Source: Capra hircus
Lineage: Eukaryota; Chordata; Mammalia; Artiodactyla; Bovidae
NCBI RefSeq assembly: GCF_001704415.2
Contig: NC_030831.1
Location: 46,918,134 to 46,982,133 of the forward strand
Length of the DNA: 64,000 bases
Direction of reading: 5' to 3'
The first letter of the stretch is position 1; each line of letters starts with the position of its first letter. Position numbers and translations under genes: made by a program. Below, piece after piece: positions 33,158 to 43,842 of the stretch. The notes beneath the pieces were generated by a model, which made no database searches, had not been told where the DNA came from, and saw only the letters and a list, made by a program, of their open reading frames with translations.

Positions 33158-34414
33158 GTAAGTGGGACTCATGAACCGAACACTGAATGGGGAATTTCCT
33201 TTTTCTTTCTGAAAATGAAAAAGTTTGATTGTTACATTTGTCAAACAGGTAAGTAAGGTAATATGTGATGATCAAAGTTGGCTATAGGGTGAACTGGGAA
33301 GAGATGGGCTGAGGATGAAACCCTGAGGTCCTGGACCGGGTCTCCCTTCTGGATGGGTGGATTTGAATGAGTGGCTCCATCTCCAAGGGGCTCAGTTTCC
33401 CATTTGTAAACTGCAGAGTTTGGAAGAAATGGCTTGGTTCCTTTCAGCTTAAAAATCCTGTGATTACAGTGATAAAGTCTCCCACATTATTTAAGGAGTT
33501 GTGGCCTCACATTCATTCCTTTCTGCCCTGTCAGTGGGAGTTGACTAGCAGTGTCCATTTCTCCTTAGAGATATGACTCCAGATTTGAATGTAATTTCAT
33601 GTGAACCTCAGTTGATATAAGGTTGGTCTTGTCCTCGATAGCTATTTCTACTGCTTTCCTAATGAACTTCATGTCCTGATTCGTGCGTAAGAGTCTCTCA
33701 AACAGAAAAGACCCAGTTTGGGTAGCTGTAGGCTAAAGGCAGGTAAAAACGTGTCACTTTTTAAAAGCAGCATCGACACCAGTGTGTTTCTCTTGACTGT
33801 AGCTTTGAGGACTGAATTCCGTTCAGAGTTACCTTTCTTTCTTCGATCCTATGGGACTGCTGACTCACCTCTAGCCAGCGCTTCTCAGGCAAACTAAACT
33901 CTGGGTATGTGTGTCTGGAGGGAAATGGGGAGCATCTCCCTGGAAATCAAGGGGAATTGGCTCCTTTTAGGGCCCCAATTATGTGGGTGATTGCTGGAGG
34001 TGACACATTCCGATCAGCGCCGCCCATAAAAAAGTACTTCCCTGCTCACCGTTACTACCTTCATCACATTGTCCAGTCACTTTTGTGCCCAGCAGTGTTG
34101 CAGCATTAGTTGCTCTTATGAACATCTCACATTGATATGAATGGATATTTCTAATCAGGTCAAGGAAGGGGCTAGTTAATCCAACAGTTAACCTTTGAAA
34201 GAATCTGGCTATAATTTCTGTGTGCAGCAGAAATGCCCTCAGGTTAAGCTGTGGACAGTTTCTGCCTAGCATTTCATGAGCTGAAGAAGGGCTTATAGTC
34301 AGGGGCCCATCTCCAAAAACCGGCGCTTCATTGCCATCTCAGAGGTGCCCAATCTCAGAGCCTCCAAAGCTCATGATACCCAAGTCCCTTTGCAAATTTA
34401 CTAGGTGTATTGTT
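33158..34414. other. Unassigned intron sequence
   Basis: No repeat or exon recognised. Confidence 0.5.
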
Positions 34415-34625
34415 CTCAAGGCACCAGCTTTGAAGTCAGCCTGCCTAGGTTCAAATCCCACATCTCACCTTCCTGACTGTGATTCTTGGGCAAGTTTTTA
34501 GATCTCTCCAAGCCTCATTTCTCTCATCTGTGAAATGGAAATAATCATAGTGTCCACCTCCAATGTCATAATGAACAGAGAGCGCACGATAAACACTTAG
34601 TAAGTGTTGGCTACTGTTATTGTTA
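34415..34625 (+). repeat. MIR SINE
   Basis: 'ggcaccagctttgaagtcagcctgcctaggttcaaatccc…tgtgaaatggaaataatcatagt…agtaagtgttggctactgtta' is a nearly complete MIR. Confidence 0.9.
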
Positions 34626-34689
34626 TTTAATTTTGACACGTATTCTTGCTTTTTCCTTCTTCCTCTAGGGGGAACAGTGGCATCAGAAG

Positions 34690-34900
34690 GAGTCTGGGTA
34701 TGGAAGATAGATACCTGGGTTTGAATCCTGGTCTTAAGTTCTTGTTAGCTGTGGCACCCTGGGTAGATCATTTCACTTCTGTAGGCTTACCTCCACATCT
34801 GTGAAACTAGGCTGCCACTCCCGACTAGCAGAAGTGTTATAAGAATTGGCAGTAATCCACAGCAGGTACCTCACACACCTGATTTGTGCCAGGCACTCTC
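34690..34900 (+). repeat. MIR SINE
   Basis: A second MIR in the same orientation: '…acctgggtttgaatcctggtcttaag…agatcatttcacttctgtaggc…catctgtgaaactaggc…'. Confidence 0.85.
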
Positions 34901-35305
34901 CTGAGTGGTGAAAGTACAGTATAGTCAGTAGATAGGAACTATCATGATTCTTGTGCCAATGAGTTCTTCCCATGTGTGGAATATTTTAAAAGAAAGATGA
35001 TGCAGGGGAATTGGACACGTAGGAAACTGGTGGTGCATCAGGAACTGAAAAATGCTCGGGAATTTTATTCAAGCCAACTTCATTGTGAAAAATTTATTTA
35101 TAACGTGTTTTTTCTTTTTTTCCTGGAGTGCCCCAACCTGAGGAAATCATCTTATTCATTATTAGCATAGCTTCCTCTTAAAGCTTTAAGTTTGCACTGC
35201 AGACCATGGTACATAAATGTGTCTTGATTTAATGAAGCTGAGCTACTAAGGATAGTCTCCCCTCCTGTTTTAATGGCCACTGCAATAAATATTGTTCCCT
35301 TTCAG

Positions 35306-35404
35306 GGCCCAATCATTGACTTCCGAGGGCTGCTCACTGATGCCATCAAAGGAGCAACCAGTGAACTTGGCTTGAACAGCTTCGACTGTAACCCAGACCC
35401 CTCA
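35306..35404 (+). CDS. KATNAL2: KATNAL2 exon w6: conserved pre-AAA segment
   Basis: Acceptor TTTCAG ends at 35305 and donor GTAAGT starts at 35405. The exon is 99 bp (33 codons), phase 0 on both sides. It reads GPIIDFRGLLTDAIKGATSE, then LGLNSFDCNPDPS. Conservation rises sharply relative to exon w5, which suggests that the functional pre-AAA part begins here. The motif DFRGLLTDAIKGAT is strongly family-like. Confidence 0.95.
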
Positions 35405-35613
35405 GTAAGTGGCTGGGATGGGGCATTCATCTGGCAAACTGTCAAAATCCAGATGAAATTCTGGAATACAGTTTTGAGTCCAGAGGAGCCTTGAGATCCA
35501 GTTAAAGGGCACAGCGATCTGCCACCATTTGTGCCATGGAGCTCTGTGCTCTGTTTTCCTTCCTAAGTGATGAAGCAATTTTGTAACGTGAGGCTTTCTA
35601 CTCTCATCATCAG

Positions 35614-35691
35614 GAACGACTCTTGAAACCTCTGAGTGCATTTATTGGCATGAACAGTGAGATGCGAGAATTGGCAGCCGTGGTGAGCCGG
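35614..35691 (+). CDS. KATNAL2: KATNAL2 exon w7: helix before AAA core
   Basis: Acceptor CAG at 35611-35613 and donor GTAAGA starts at 35692. The exon is 78 bp (26 codons), phase 0 on both sides. It reads [20 protein letters not shown], then AAVVSR. The intron that separates it from the previous exon is only 209 bp. The segment leads into the fishhook/linker that precedes the large AAA subdomain. Confidence 0.96.
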
Positions 35692-37579
35692 GTAAGATCT
35701 GATATTCAATTCACAAATTTACGGAGGCAGACTGGGGCTCCAGGAGCATTGTGGGCTGCTTCTTTTATTAATAACAATAAATATGATCATTTATTTATAA
35801 AGTGCCCCCACTTGCGAAGGCACTCATATTGTTTAGAGGCACAATAATGCATGATGAATAAATTATAGAATCATAAAATTACAATACAAAAAGCCCACCA
35901 TCTCACTATAGAGGCCAAGAAAACCCAAAGAGAAAAGGACTTAGAAAGGAAGGGACAGGTGAAAGGTTTTAGAGCTAAGCCAAGATTTAAGGAAAGAAAG
36001 CCTCTAAGAGAAGGAGAGAGGACGTCTGTATTTTGTTTAAACAGTCGAAGCCTAGAAATAGAGATGTCAGGAGTCTGGTTTTATAATTGGAAATTTTCAT
36101 GAAGAAACAGATTAGTGGGAAAGATCTTACCATCTACACGACTGATTTTTTTCAAGCTTGGTCCCCCAGGACCTAAAGGCAGTGAAATCTAGTGGCTGAT
36201 GACACACAAGCTTGGGAATAGGTTGACCTGGATTTGATTTCTAGATCCTCCTCTTTTTCACTCTGTGACTTGGGGAAGTTCCTTGGTAACAGAATAGATT
36301 CCTGAATTGTAGGAGATTTTTCTAATCTCCAGTGATCTCATATTTAATGAAAGACTGAAACCTAGGCAGGCTCCTTCCTGGATGTTTAAAATGATGCAAA
36401 AATTGCACAGCTGCTCTGAGGTTGTTAAGGTCCCCAGGTCTCCATTTAGCCCAGCGGGTGTCCCCTACATACCTCTGATGTGTCAGGCATGTGCTAGCAG
36501 CTGGGAACACATAGGTGAATGGGAGCTGGGGAGGATCTGTATCTTCTTAGGGAAGAAGAGACACAGGAAATAGCCCGTGAGAGAGGGCAGAAGAGGGCAG
36601 AGGAGAGGCATTCTGAGCAAGGTACAGACAAGTGAGTTGTAGCACTTATGCAGTGTTTCTGGGGAACCAACTGAAACACCATTAGAAATGGTGGGAGAAG
36701 GGACTGGAGAGCGAGGCTGTGGTTCCTGCGTGTTAGGGCGCTGTGAACAGGACCCGAGGCTGGGCTCAGTCTATATTAGACGGAGAATCTCTGAAAGGCA
36801 TCCATCAGGAGAATGGGATAATCAAATGTGCTTTTAGACAGCTTGTTCTAATGACAGTGTGGAAGGCCATCAAAGAAATGGAGATAAGACCAGCTCAGAA
36901 GTTATTATCAGTGAGAGGATGAGAGGTTGATCCAGGCTACGGTAATTAGGATGCATAAGAGAGCAGAGAAAAATATTGTTGTACCCCCAAATCAAGTCTT
37001 GTTACTGTCTTTGCAAATGGATACCGCGACTAGTGATGATAAAGTTGAGGAGTAGAAGTGGCCTGGAATGATTCCACCTGGAATCCTTTCTACAGAACTG
37101 TGAGAGGCAGTCATATGGACTCTGCTTGAAAGCCGACAGGGATGGGGAGCTCACCTCCCGCTGAGGCAGTTCTACTGAGTTCTGATAACTTTTGATTGAG
37201 ATAAGGAGGAACTTCCTACTGGGAAATTATAAACACCACCATGTGGAATTCAGTGTCAATGCTTGATGAGGACGAGAGATTCTGCTGTTACCGATGGACG
37301 CCTTGAACTCCAATGAATGCCCATTGTGTGCAAAGCTTTTCCTAAGAAAGTGTGATAATAAGAGTGAGTGGCTGGTCTTTTCAAGACGGGGTGGTTCTCC
37401 CAAGATTTGGGAAGACCGAGACCTTTGTCATCTCACCCAGGAATGGATCCTACAATCACACAGTATCAAAATCACCTGCGTAAAGAGTTTCTCTAAGAAA
37501 CGTTGTCACCCCTTGTGGAGGGACCTGGGCGGATGGGGCACTGAATGGGGGCACAGCATCTCACCAGCATTTAAAAAAT
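35692..37579. other. Intron w7-w8, first part; one MIR
   Basis: A MIR-like segment lies at 36180-36290 ('…gggaataggttgacctggatttgatttctagatcc…ctctgtgacttggggaag…'). The rest is unassigned. Confidence 0.55.
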
Positions 37580-37830
37580 ATGTTTTTACGTATTATATAG
37601 ATTTATTAGGATGCACCAGGTCTCAGCTGCAGCACACAGGATCTTCACTGCATCATGAGGGATCTTTTGATTCAGTGTGAGGGCTCAGTAGTTGCGACAC
37701 TTGGGGGCTTAGCTGGTACTTGGGCTTAGTTGCCCCTTGGCACGTGGGATCTCAGTCTCAGACCAGGGATCAAGCCCATGTCCCCTGCATTGAGAGGGCG
37801 ATTCTTAACCACTAGACCACCAAGAAAGTC
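37580..37830 (-). repeat. CHR-type SINE
   Basis: Diverged copy ending CCACTAGACCACC/AAGAAAGTCC at the right. Confidence 0.83.
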
Positions 37831-38106
37831 CCCGGTTTTATGTTTTTTCAATCATGTACATGTATCACTTTTTAAAAAATAAATAAATATAAAATTAGTT
37901 TCCAGATTGTTCTGTAGTCACTCAGAATGACTGTGGAAGGGAGGTAGGTTTTTTTTTTTCTTTTCTTTTTGCTATAACACTCTAGACAAGTTTGCCCAAA
38001 ACAGCTCCACTGAGAAAAGCCCCTGAGTGACTGTTCTGAGCATCTTGTGAAATTGAAGTTTGGAGACTGCAAATTAGTTATCAGTAAAAGCTACCTTAAT
38101 TGATTA

Positions 38107-38146
38107 TCCTCCGTGGTTGCTATGGGTCCTCCGTGGTTGCTATGGG
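38107..38146. repeat. Perfect 20-bp tandem pair
   Basis: TCCTCCGTGGTTGCTATGGG occurs twice without a mismatch. Confidence 0.95.
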
Positions 38147-38508
38147 GCTCTACTCTGTGAGGGGAAAACTGTACTTTCACTTGGTTGTTGGCTTCCTTGG
38201 ATTTTGTAGAAGCAATTGCTCCTGATGGAAGTAGGGAGCAATCACTAGGGAAAAAGAGAAATTGGTTTCAGAGGAGCATTATCTCTTTTATGTAGCAAAT
38301 TAGAAAGTGTTGTTGAGATCAAGGAGCAGGAGAGAGTCCAGGCACCAGCTAGGAACTATGTTTCGGATAAAAGCTAACGTAATTTGTAGGCATGTTCTGT
38401 AGCTTCTTTGATTACAGTTGTAAATCAGCATGGTTTGTTATTGACTTGAAGACAGGTATAGTCCATTGTTCGGAGATTTTTTTCTTTTCGGTAAATTTTA
38501 TGGTGTAT

Positions 38509-38735
38509 TACTGTTGTTGTTTAGTCACTAAGTCATGTCCTACTCTTTTCAACTCCATGGACTGTAGCCCGCCAGGCTCTTCTGTCCATAGGATTTTCCA
38601 GGCAAGAATACTGGAGTGGGTTGCTATTTCCTTCTCCATGGGATCTTCCTGACCTCAGGGATCGAACTCAGGGATTGAACCCACATCTCCTGCATTGGCA
38701 GTTGGATCTTCACTGAGCCACCTGGGAAGCCCCTT
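38509..38735 (-). repeat. Bov-tA SINE with small internal duplication
   Basis: TTGTTTAGTCACTAAGTCAT to CACCTGGGAAGCCCC. An internal near-repeat, CAGGGATCGAACT then CAGGGATTGAACC, sits at 38657-38682. Confidence 0.9.
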
Positions 38736-39042
38736 ATTTTGGGAGCCCAGAATCTTGGACCACCAGAGAAGTCCCTAGGAGATTTTTTTTTAACCCTAAA
38801 AGTACAGTATTATATTATGAATATCTTCTTCAGGGAAAATCACTAAATATTTTCATGGCATCCCTTTGGTGAACTGATGTCAAATTACAATATGTATATA
38901 CATATGTATCTAATACGAAAAGCTGTTTTTATCACAAGCACTTTGTGTCCTATTGCAAGTCAAGTATTCTCCTGCTCCTGTGTTTATTATAGCTGTGAAG
39001 GAGAACATTAGTTTTAACAGAATGATCAAATGTGCATTGCAG

Positions 39043-39141
39043 GACATTTATCTCCATAATCCAAACATAAAGTGGAATGACATTATTGGACTTGATGCAG
39101 CCAAGCAGTTAGTCAAAGAAGCTGTTGTGTATCCTACAAGG
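39043..39141 (+). CDS. KATNAL2: KATNAL2 exon w8: start of AAA domain
   Basis: Acceptor GCAG ends at 39042 and donor GTAAGG starts at 39142. The exon is 99 bp (33 codons), phase 0 on both sides. It reads DIYLHNPNIKWNDIIGLDAA, then KQLVKEAVVYPTR. The I-K-W-N-D-I-I-G-L motif is the hallmark opening of the katanin/spastin/VPS4 (meiotic clade) AAA domain, and K-Q-L-V-K-E-A-V-V-Y-P is the first helix of the large subdomain. The open frame extends upstream to 38953, but that is intron. Confidence 0.97.
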
Positions 39142-39261
39142 GTAAGGATGGGAGGCCTCTTGGGAGGCCCGATTTCTGTTCATTATCCATGGGGCAAGCT
39201 CACCTATCAGGAAGAGAAAGACAGGGTGATTTTCTGTTCATAAGTTAACTTTTTTTTTTCT

Positions 39262-40175
39262 TTTTTTAAAATTCAAGTATATTTAAAAAATTTTTACAAT
39301 GTTGTATTGATTTCTGCCATACAACAATGTGAATCAGCCATAATTATACATACATCCCCTCCCTCCCGAGTTTCCCCTCTTCCCCCCATCCCATCCCTCC
39401 AGGTCATCACAGAGCACCAGACGGCTCCCTGTGCTACACGGCAGCTTCTCACCAGCTGTCCTTCTTACAGCTGACGGCGTATATACACTCACGCTACTTT
39501 CTCCTTTTGTTCCACTCTCCCTCCCCCACTGTGTCAACAAGCCCATTCTCTGCGTCCGCATCTCCATTCCTTCCCTACAGATAGATTCTTCAGTACCATT
39601 TTTTCGATTCCATATGCATGCATTAATATCTTATATTTTGTGTTTCTCTTTCTGACTTACTTAACTCTGTATAACAAGCTCTAAGTTCATATACCTCACT
39701 AGAACTGACTCAAATTCATTCTTCTTTACGACTAAGTAATATTCCATTGTAGGTATATATCACATCTTCTTTATCCATTCATCTGTAGATGGACATCTGG
39801 GCTGCTTCCATGTCCTGGCTATTGTAAATAGTGCTGCTGTGAACACTGGAGTACATGTGTCTTTTTCGATTATGATTTTTGTATGGTACATACCCAGTTG
39901 TGGGGTTGCTGGGCCATATGGTAGATTTATTCCTAGTTTTTTAAGGAATCCCCATACTGTTCTCCATAAGGCTGTATCCATTCTCATTTTACATTCCCAC
40001 CAACAGTGGAGGGTTCCCTTTTCTCCACATCTTCTCCAGCATTTATTGTTTGAAGATTTTTTTGATGATGGCCATTCTGCCTGGTGTAAGGCGATACCTC
40101 ATTATACTTTTGATTTGCATGTCCCTAATAATTAGTGATGTTGAGCCTCTTTTCATGTGTTTACTGGTCATACAT
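39262..40175 (-). repeat. L1 3' part with ORF2 C-terminus, antisense
   Basis: Minus-strand frame 39760-39987 encodes ALWRTVWGFLKKLGINLPYG, CTPVFTAALFTIARTWKQP and CPSTDEWIKKM, the end of L1 ORF2, followed by its 3' UTR at lower coordinates. It starts only 120 bp after exon w8. Confidence 0.93.
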
Positions 40176-40574
40176 TAACTTTTTGCCCATGTCACAATAT
40201 TTTGTCAACACAGGAGCACCAAGGCTCTGTCCATTCTGGGCCATTTGAAATCATGTTACATATTGGTTGAAGGCAGGTGTCTCCTCTAAGAGGTAATTTA
40301 AAATCTAAGACTCCGTAGTATATATGATTAGTCAGTTACTATTAGCCTGCCTCCCTAAATATACTTATTATAGTAAAAATGCCTGCCATAGGAGAGAGCA
40401 TCTGACTGTGTTTGCATGGATTTCCCTCCGCCTTGTCCCCAGTACTCCCATCATTGAGGGCTTTGCTTTTGGCTGGTTGTAAAGACTAGACAGCCCCTTC
40501 CAGGGCACCAGGTAGTAGAGCCATTGAGTTGTTCTCATTGCTTACTGCTGACAAATCTTTGTGCAGAGTGGCTC

Positions 40575-40645
40575 ACTAAACAGGAAGAAAAATAGAAAAA
40601 GGAAACTCCATGTTTGGTTTATACCAGTGGCAGTGAGGTCAGTGT
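40575..40645. repeat. 71-bp direct repeat, left of BovB
   Basis: ACTAAACAGGAAGAAAAATA … GAGGTCAGTGT recurs at 40938-41007 with about ten differences. The pair brackets the BovB copy exactly, so it is best read as a target-site duplication. Confidence 0.88.
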
Positions 40646-40937
40646 TGTTCAGTCACTAAGTCTGACTTTGCGACCCCATGGACTGTAGCATGCCAGGCTT
40701 CCCTATCCTTCGCTATCTCCTGGAGTTTGCTCAAACTCATGTCCATTGAGTCAATGATGCCATCCAACCATCCCATCTTCTGCCTTCTCATTCTCCTCCT
40801 GCCCTCAATCTTTCCCAGCATCAGGGTCTTTTCCAATGCTTCGCATCGGGTGGCCAAAATATTGAAGTTTCAGCTTCTGCATCAATCCTTCTAATGGATA
40901 TTCAGGGTTGATTTCTTTTAGGATTGACTGGTTTGAT
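40646..40937 (-). repeat. BovB (RTE) 3' end, truncated
   Basis: 'tgttcagtcactaagtctgactttgcgacccc' terminus on the left; truncated in the 3' part of the ORF on the right (…GATTTCTTTTAGGATTGACT). Confidence 0.93.
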
Positions 40938-41007
40938 ACTAAACAGGAAGAAAAATAGAAAGCAAGACTACATGTTTGGTTTACAGCAGTGGTGATGAGG
41001 TCAGTGT
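40938..41007. repeat. 70-bp direct repeat, right of BovB
   Basis: Partner of 40575-40645. Differences are scattered and include one single-base gap. Confidence 0.88.
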
Positions 41008-41014
41008 ACCCACA

Positions 41015-41510
41015 TGGCTTTTGCTGTGTAACAGACCACCCCAACACTTAGTGCCTTAGAACCACAATCATTTCCTTATTTGCAGCAGTTCTGTGGGTGG
41101 GCATTTGGGGCTGGGCTCGGCAGGGCCAGCTTACGCTTTTCTGCGTGATGTTGGTTGGGCTCACTCACATGTCTAGGGTATCAGCCAGTCTGGCTGGAGA
41201 AGATGGAGAGGCTGGGAAAGCTGGGGTCACCAGGGCCCCTGAGGCCTCTCTCTGCCTCTCATCCTCCAGCAGGAGAGCCCAGTCTTGTTCACGTGGTGGC
41301 AGCGAGTTCCCAGACAGAAGCAAGAAAGGCCCCAATTGCTGAGCCTTTCCCATGCCCTTATTTTCAAGTCTCTTCTACGTGCTAAGGCCCCACTGGCTCA
41401 ATTCATGAGGTCAAGTCCAGATCCAAGTGGTGGAGAAATATCCTCTGCCTCTTGATGTAAGGAGCTGCAAATAATTAGTGGCCAGTTTTGGTGATCTCCT
41501 GCAGTCAGGA
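41015..41510 (+). repeat. Ancient interspersed repeat (LTR-like, family unresolved)
   Basis: 'gctgtgtaacagaccaccccaacacttagtg…' and '…ccagatccaagtggtggagaaatatcctctgcctcttgatgtaaggagctgcaaa…' match a widespread mammalian repeat pattern that I cannot name with certainty. Confidence 0.5.
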
Positions 41511-42294
41511 TTACAAATTTACTTTCTTGAATAACCTATTTATTCTTACCCCTGAGCCCTTGCAGCCCCTGATTTTTGGATGCTTCTATTCGAATGAGAC
41601 AAAATCAGTCAGTTTGGACTGTCTTTCCTTTCTTCCTTCCTGTGTTCAGACACGTAGGGGAGGAACTACATTGGTGGTCAGAGTAAGTAGAAAGGTATTC
41701 CCTGCTTCCCCTGAGTGGCTCCATTGTTCAAGTCTTCTTGTGCAAAAGGCTAGAGCATCTCATTGAGACTCTCTGGATGTGTTGTCGCCGTGGTATTTGA
41801 AGTTCCATACGATGTCAAGATTTTGAATTAGCATTGGCAAGAAGCTAATAGCTAGTTATAATTTTGCTGTTCCTTTTCCTTCTCTCTTGTCCTTTACCAA
41901 CTCCAGATGGTTTGAATTTGAACTAACAGGAGAGATTCACTGAAGTCCATGCATGTCCTGTTTGGAGTCGGTGTCTCATTACGTATTATGCATTGCATAT
42001 TCTCAACTTCCAAATCAGGCTTCACCATAACGTTGAACTTTACTCACATACAGCTTTCTATATTGGTTTTAAAAAGTTGGCATCTTAAAGAGCGTACCTG
42101 CTTCACAACATTCAAAAGACTGCTCGAACTCTAGGGGAAATCGTTATTTGCGTGTGAGCGGTGACTACTGCAATGGAGGGGATAGTACCCATACGTGCCT
42201 TTCTTCTCCTGAAAATAACTGCTCTTTTAAAAGGCAAAAAAATTCGGCCATGCATCCTATCCAGAGTGAAAGTCAAATTGGGATAAATTAGATA

Positions 42295-42297
<3 letters not shown>
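41511..42297. other. Unassigned intron sequence
   Basis: No exon or repeat recognised. Confidence 0.5.

Positions 42298-42340
<43 letters not shown>
42298..42340. repeat. (TG)n microsatellite
   Basis: About 20 TG units followed by a G-run, 160 bp upstream of exon w9; likely polymorphic. Confidence 0.97.
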
Positions 42341-42503
42341 GGGGGGGCGGTGTATACAGAGAGAGAGACAGCCAGTCTTAAAAAAGGAGGGGCTGGCCCA
42401 GAGTTGCCTGTGTTTCACCCTAGCTCCCCTAGCTTGCCTGAGCTGAGGGTGTGCAGGCTGCCCTGCAGGTACCAAATCTCATCATTGTTCCTTGCTCCCA
42501 CAG

Positions 42504-42567
42504 TACCCACAGCTGTTTACAGGAATTCTTTCCCCCTGGAAAGGACTGCTGCTCTACGGACCTCCAG
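42504..42567 (+). CDS. KATNAL2: KATNAL2 exon w9: first half of Walker A
   Basis: Acceptor CCACAG ends at 42503 and donor GTAAAG starts at 42568. The exon is 64 bp: 21 codons plus one base. It reads YPQLFTGILSPWKGLLLYGP, then P and the first base of Gly. The P-loop is therefore cut by an intron within GPPG|TGKT, a split Gly codon. The previous intron holds two L1 pieces and a BovB; the following intron is just 196 bp. Confidence 0.96.
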
Positions 42568-42763
42568 GTAAAGGGATCTTTCTGCTGTGATCTTGGTGTG
42601 AAGCGAGTGTGCAGGGGATGAGTGTGCATCTGTCTTCCCTTCGGGACTGAGGCAGCACGTGCTGTGTGCCCACCTCCTGTGTTGCTTGTGTGACTGTCTT
42701 GTGTCTGTGAGCAGAGGGATGGAGTTCGAGGGTCGCTCATGTTTTACCCACATGTGTCTCCAG

Positions 42764-42882
42764 GTACAGGAAAGACTTTACTGGCCAAAGCTGTGGCTAC
42801 AGAATGCAAAACCACCTTCTTTAATATTTCTGCATCCACCATTGTCAGCAAATGGAGAGGGGACTCAGAAAAGCTTGTTCGG
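42764..42882 (+). CDS. KATNAL2: KATNAL2 exon w10: Walker A end and pore loop region
   Basis: Acceptor CTCCAG ends at 42763 and donor GTAGGG starts at 42883. The exon is 119 bp: two bases completing Gly, then 39 codons. It reads TGKTLLAKAVATECKTTFFN, then ISASTIVSKWRGDSEKLVR. The Lys and Thr of TGKT bind nucleotide phosphate and magnesium in AAA ATPases. S-K-W-R-G-D-S-E-K is the meiotic-clade signature that includes the aromatic pore-loop residue (Trp) thought to grip the tubulin tail. Confidence 0.97.
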
Positions 42883-43424
42883 GTAGGGTTTCTTAATTTT
42901 GTTTCTTTAGAATGAATTCTGGCAGAAGACAGTGGTACAAAATGATGACAGTGGTCTTGTTTGTTCTTCAGTGATTTAAATGTTCAAATTTATCCTGGAT
43001 CTTAATGACCAAAAGCCCGGGAGGTGGATTGACTACTATGTAGCTGCTAGCGGTGTCCCTATCAGCAAACATGATCTCCCTTATTTGGGAATTTGGCCAA
43101 CAGCCCCTTTTCGATTCACATGACATAGAAACAGAACAATGAAAAAAATTGTCTCTGTAGTGGCCTATTTTTCTTTTATTCAAGAAACATTTATTATTAA
43201 GCATGTTCAGTATATTCAGTTAAGATTTACTGAGAGGCTACTGTGGTATGCTTGTCCTTATACTAGATACTCTAAGGAAGAATCAAGAAACTTAAAACTT
43301 ACTCTTTCAGATGCTCCAGCCAACTTTCTTCCACAGCGCCATAGGCTGGAGGGATCTTTTTTTATTCCCTTAGGAGATTGTTTTTATCTTTATAACATAC
43401 CATTTCTAAGAGTATATGGTATAT
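42883..43424. other. Unassigned intron sequence
   Basis: No repeat recognised before the L1 3' end at 43425. Confidence 0.5.
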
Positions 43425-43514
43425 ATTTTTAAAAATATTTATTCATTTTTAATTGATTGAAGATTGATTTACAATATTGTTTTGATTTCTGTCATAAATC
43501 CACATGAATTAACC

Positions 43515-43725
43515 ATGAAAGTGAAAGTTGCTCAGTTGTGTCCAGCTCTTTGCGACCCCATGGACTGTAGCCCAACAGGCTCCTTTGTCCATGGAATTCT
43601 CCAGCCAGAATACTGGAGTGGGTAGCCTTTCCCTTCCCCAGGGGATCTTCCCAACCCAGGAATCGAACCCAGGTCTACCCACATTGCAGGCAGATTCTTT
43701 ACAGCTGAGCCACAAGGGAAGCCCA
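43515..43725 (-). repeat. Bov-tA SINE inside L1
   Basis: GTGAAAGTTGCTCAGTTGTG to CAAGGGAAGCCC. Confidence 0.94.
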
Positions 43726-43842
43726 AGAATACTAGAGTGGGTAGCCTATCCCTTCTCCAGTGGATCTTACAACCCAGGAATCAAACTGGGGTCTCCTGCG
43801 CTGCAGGCAAATTCTTTACCAACTGAGCTATCAGGGAAGCCA
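43726..43842 (-). repeat. Second Bov-tA unit, head half only
   Basis: Begins inside a unit at AAGAATACTAGAGTGGGTAG and ends GAGCTATCAGGGAAGCC; tandem to the previous SINE. Confidence 0.92.

Noticed and set aside
32729..33256. 175-residue open frame on the plus strand
   Set aside because: Only 33059-33157 is coding (KATNAL2 exon w5). The rest is intron read-through that happens to lack stops.
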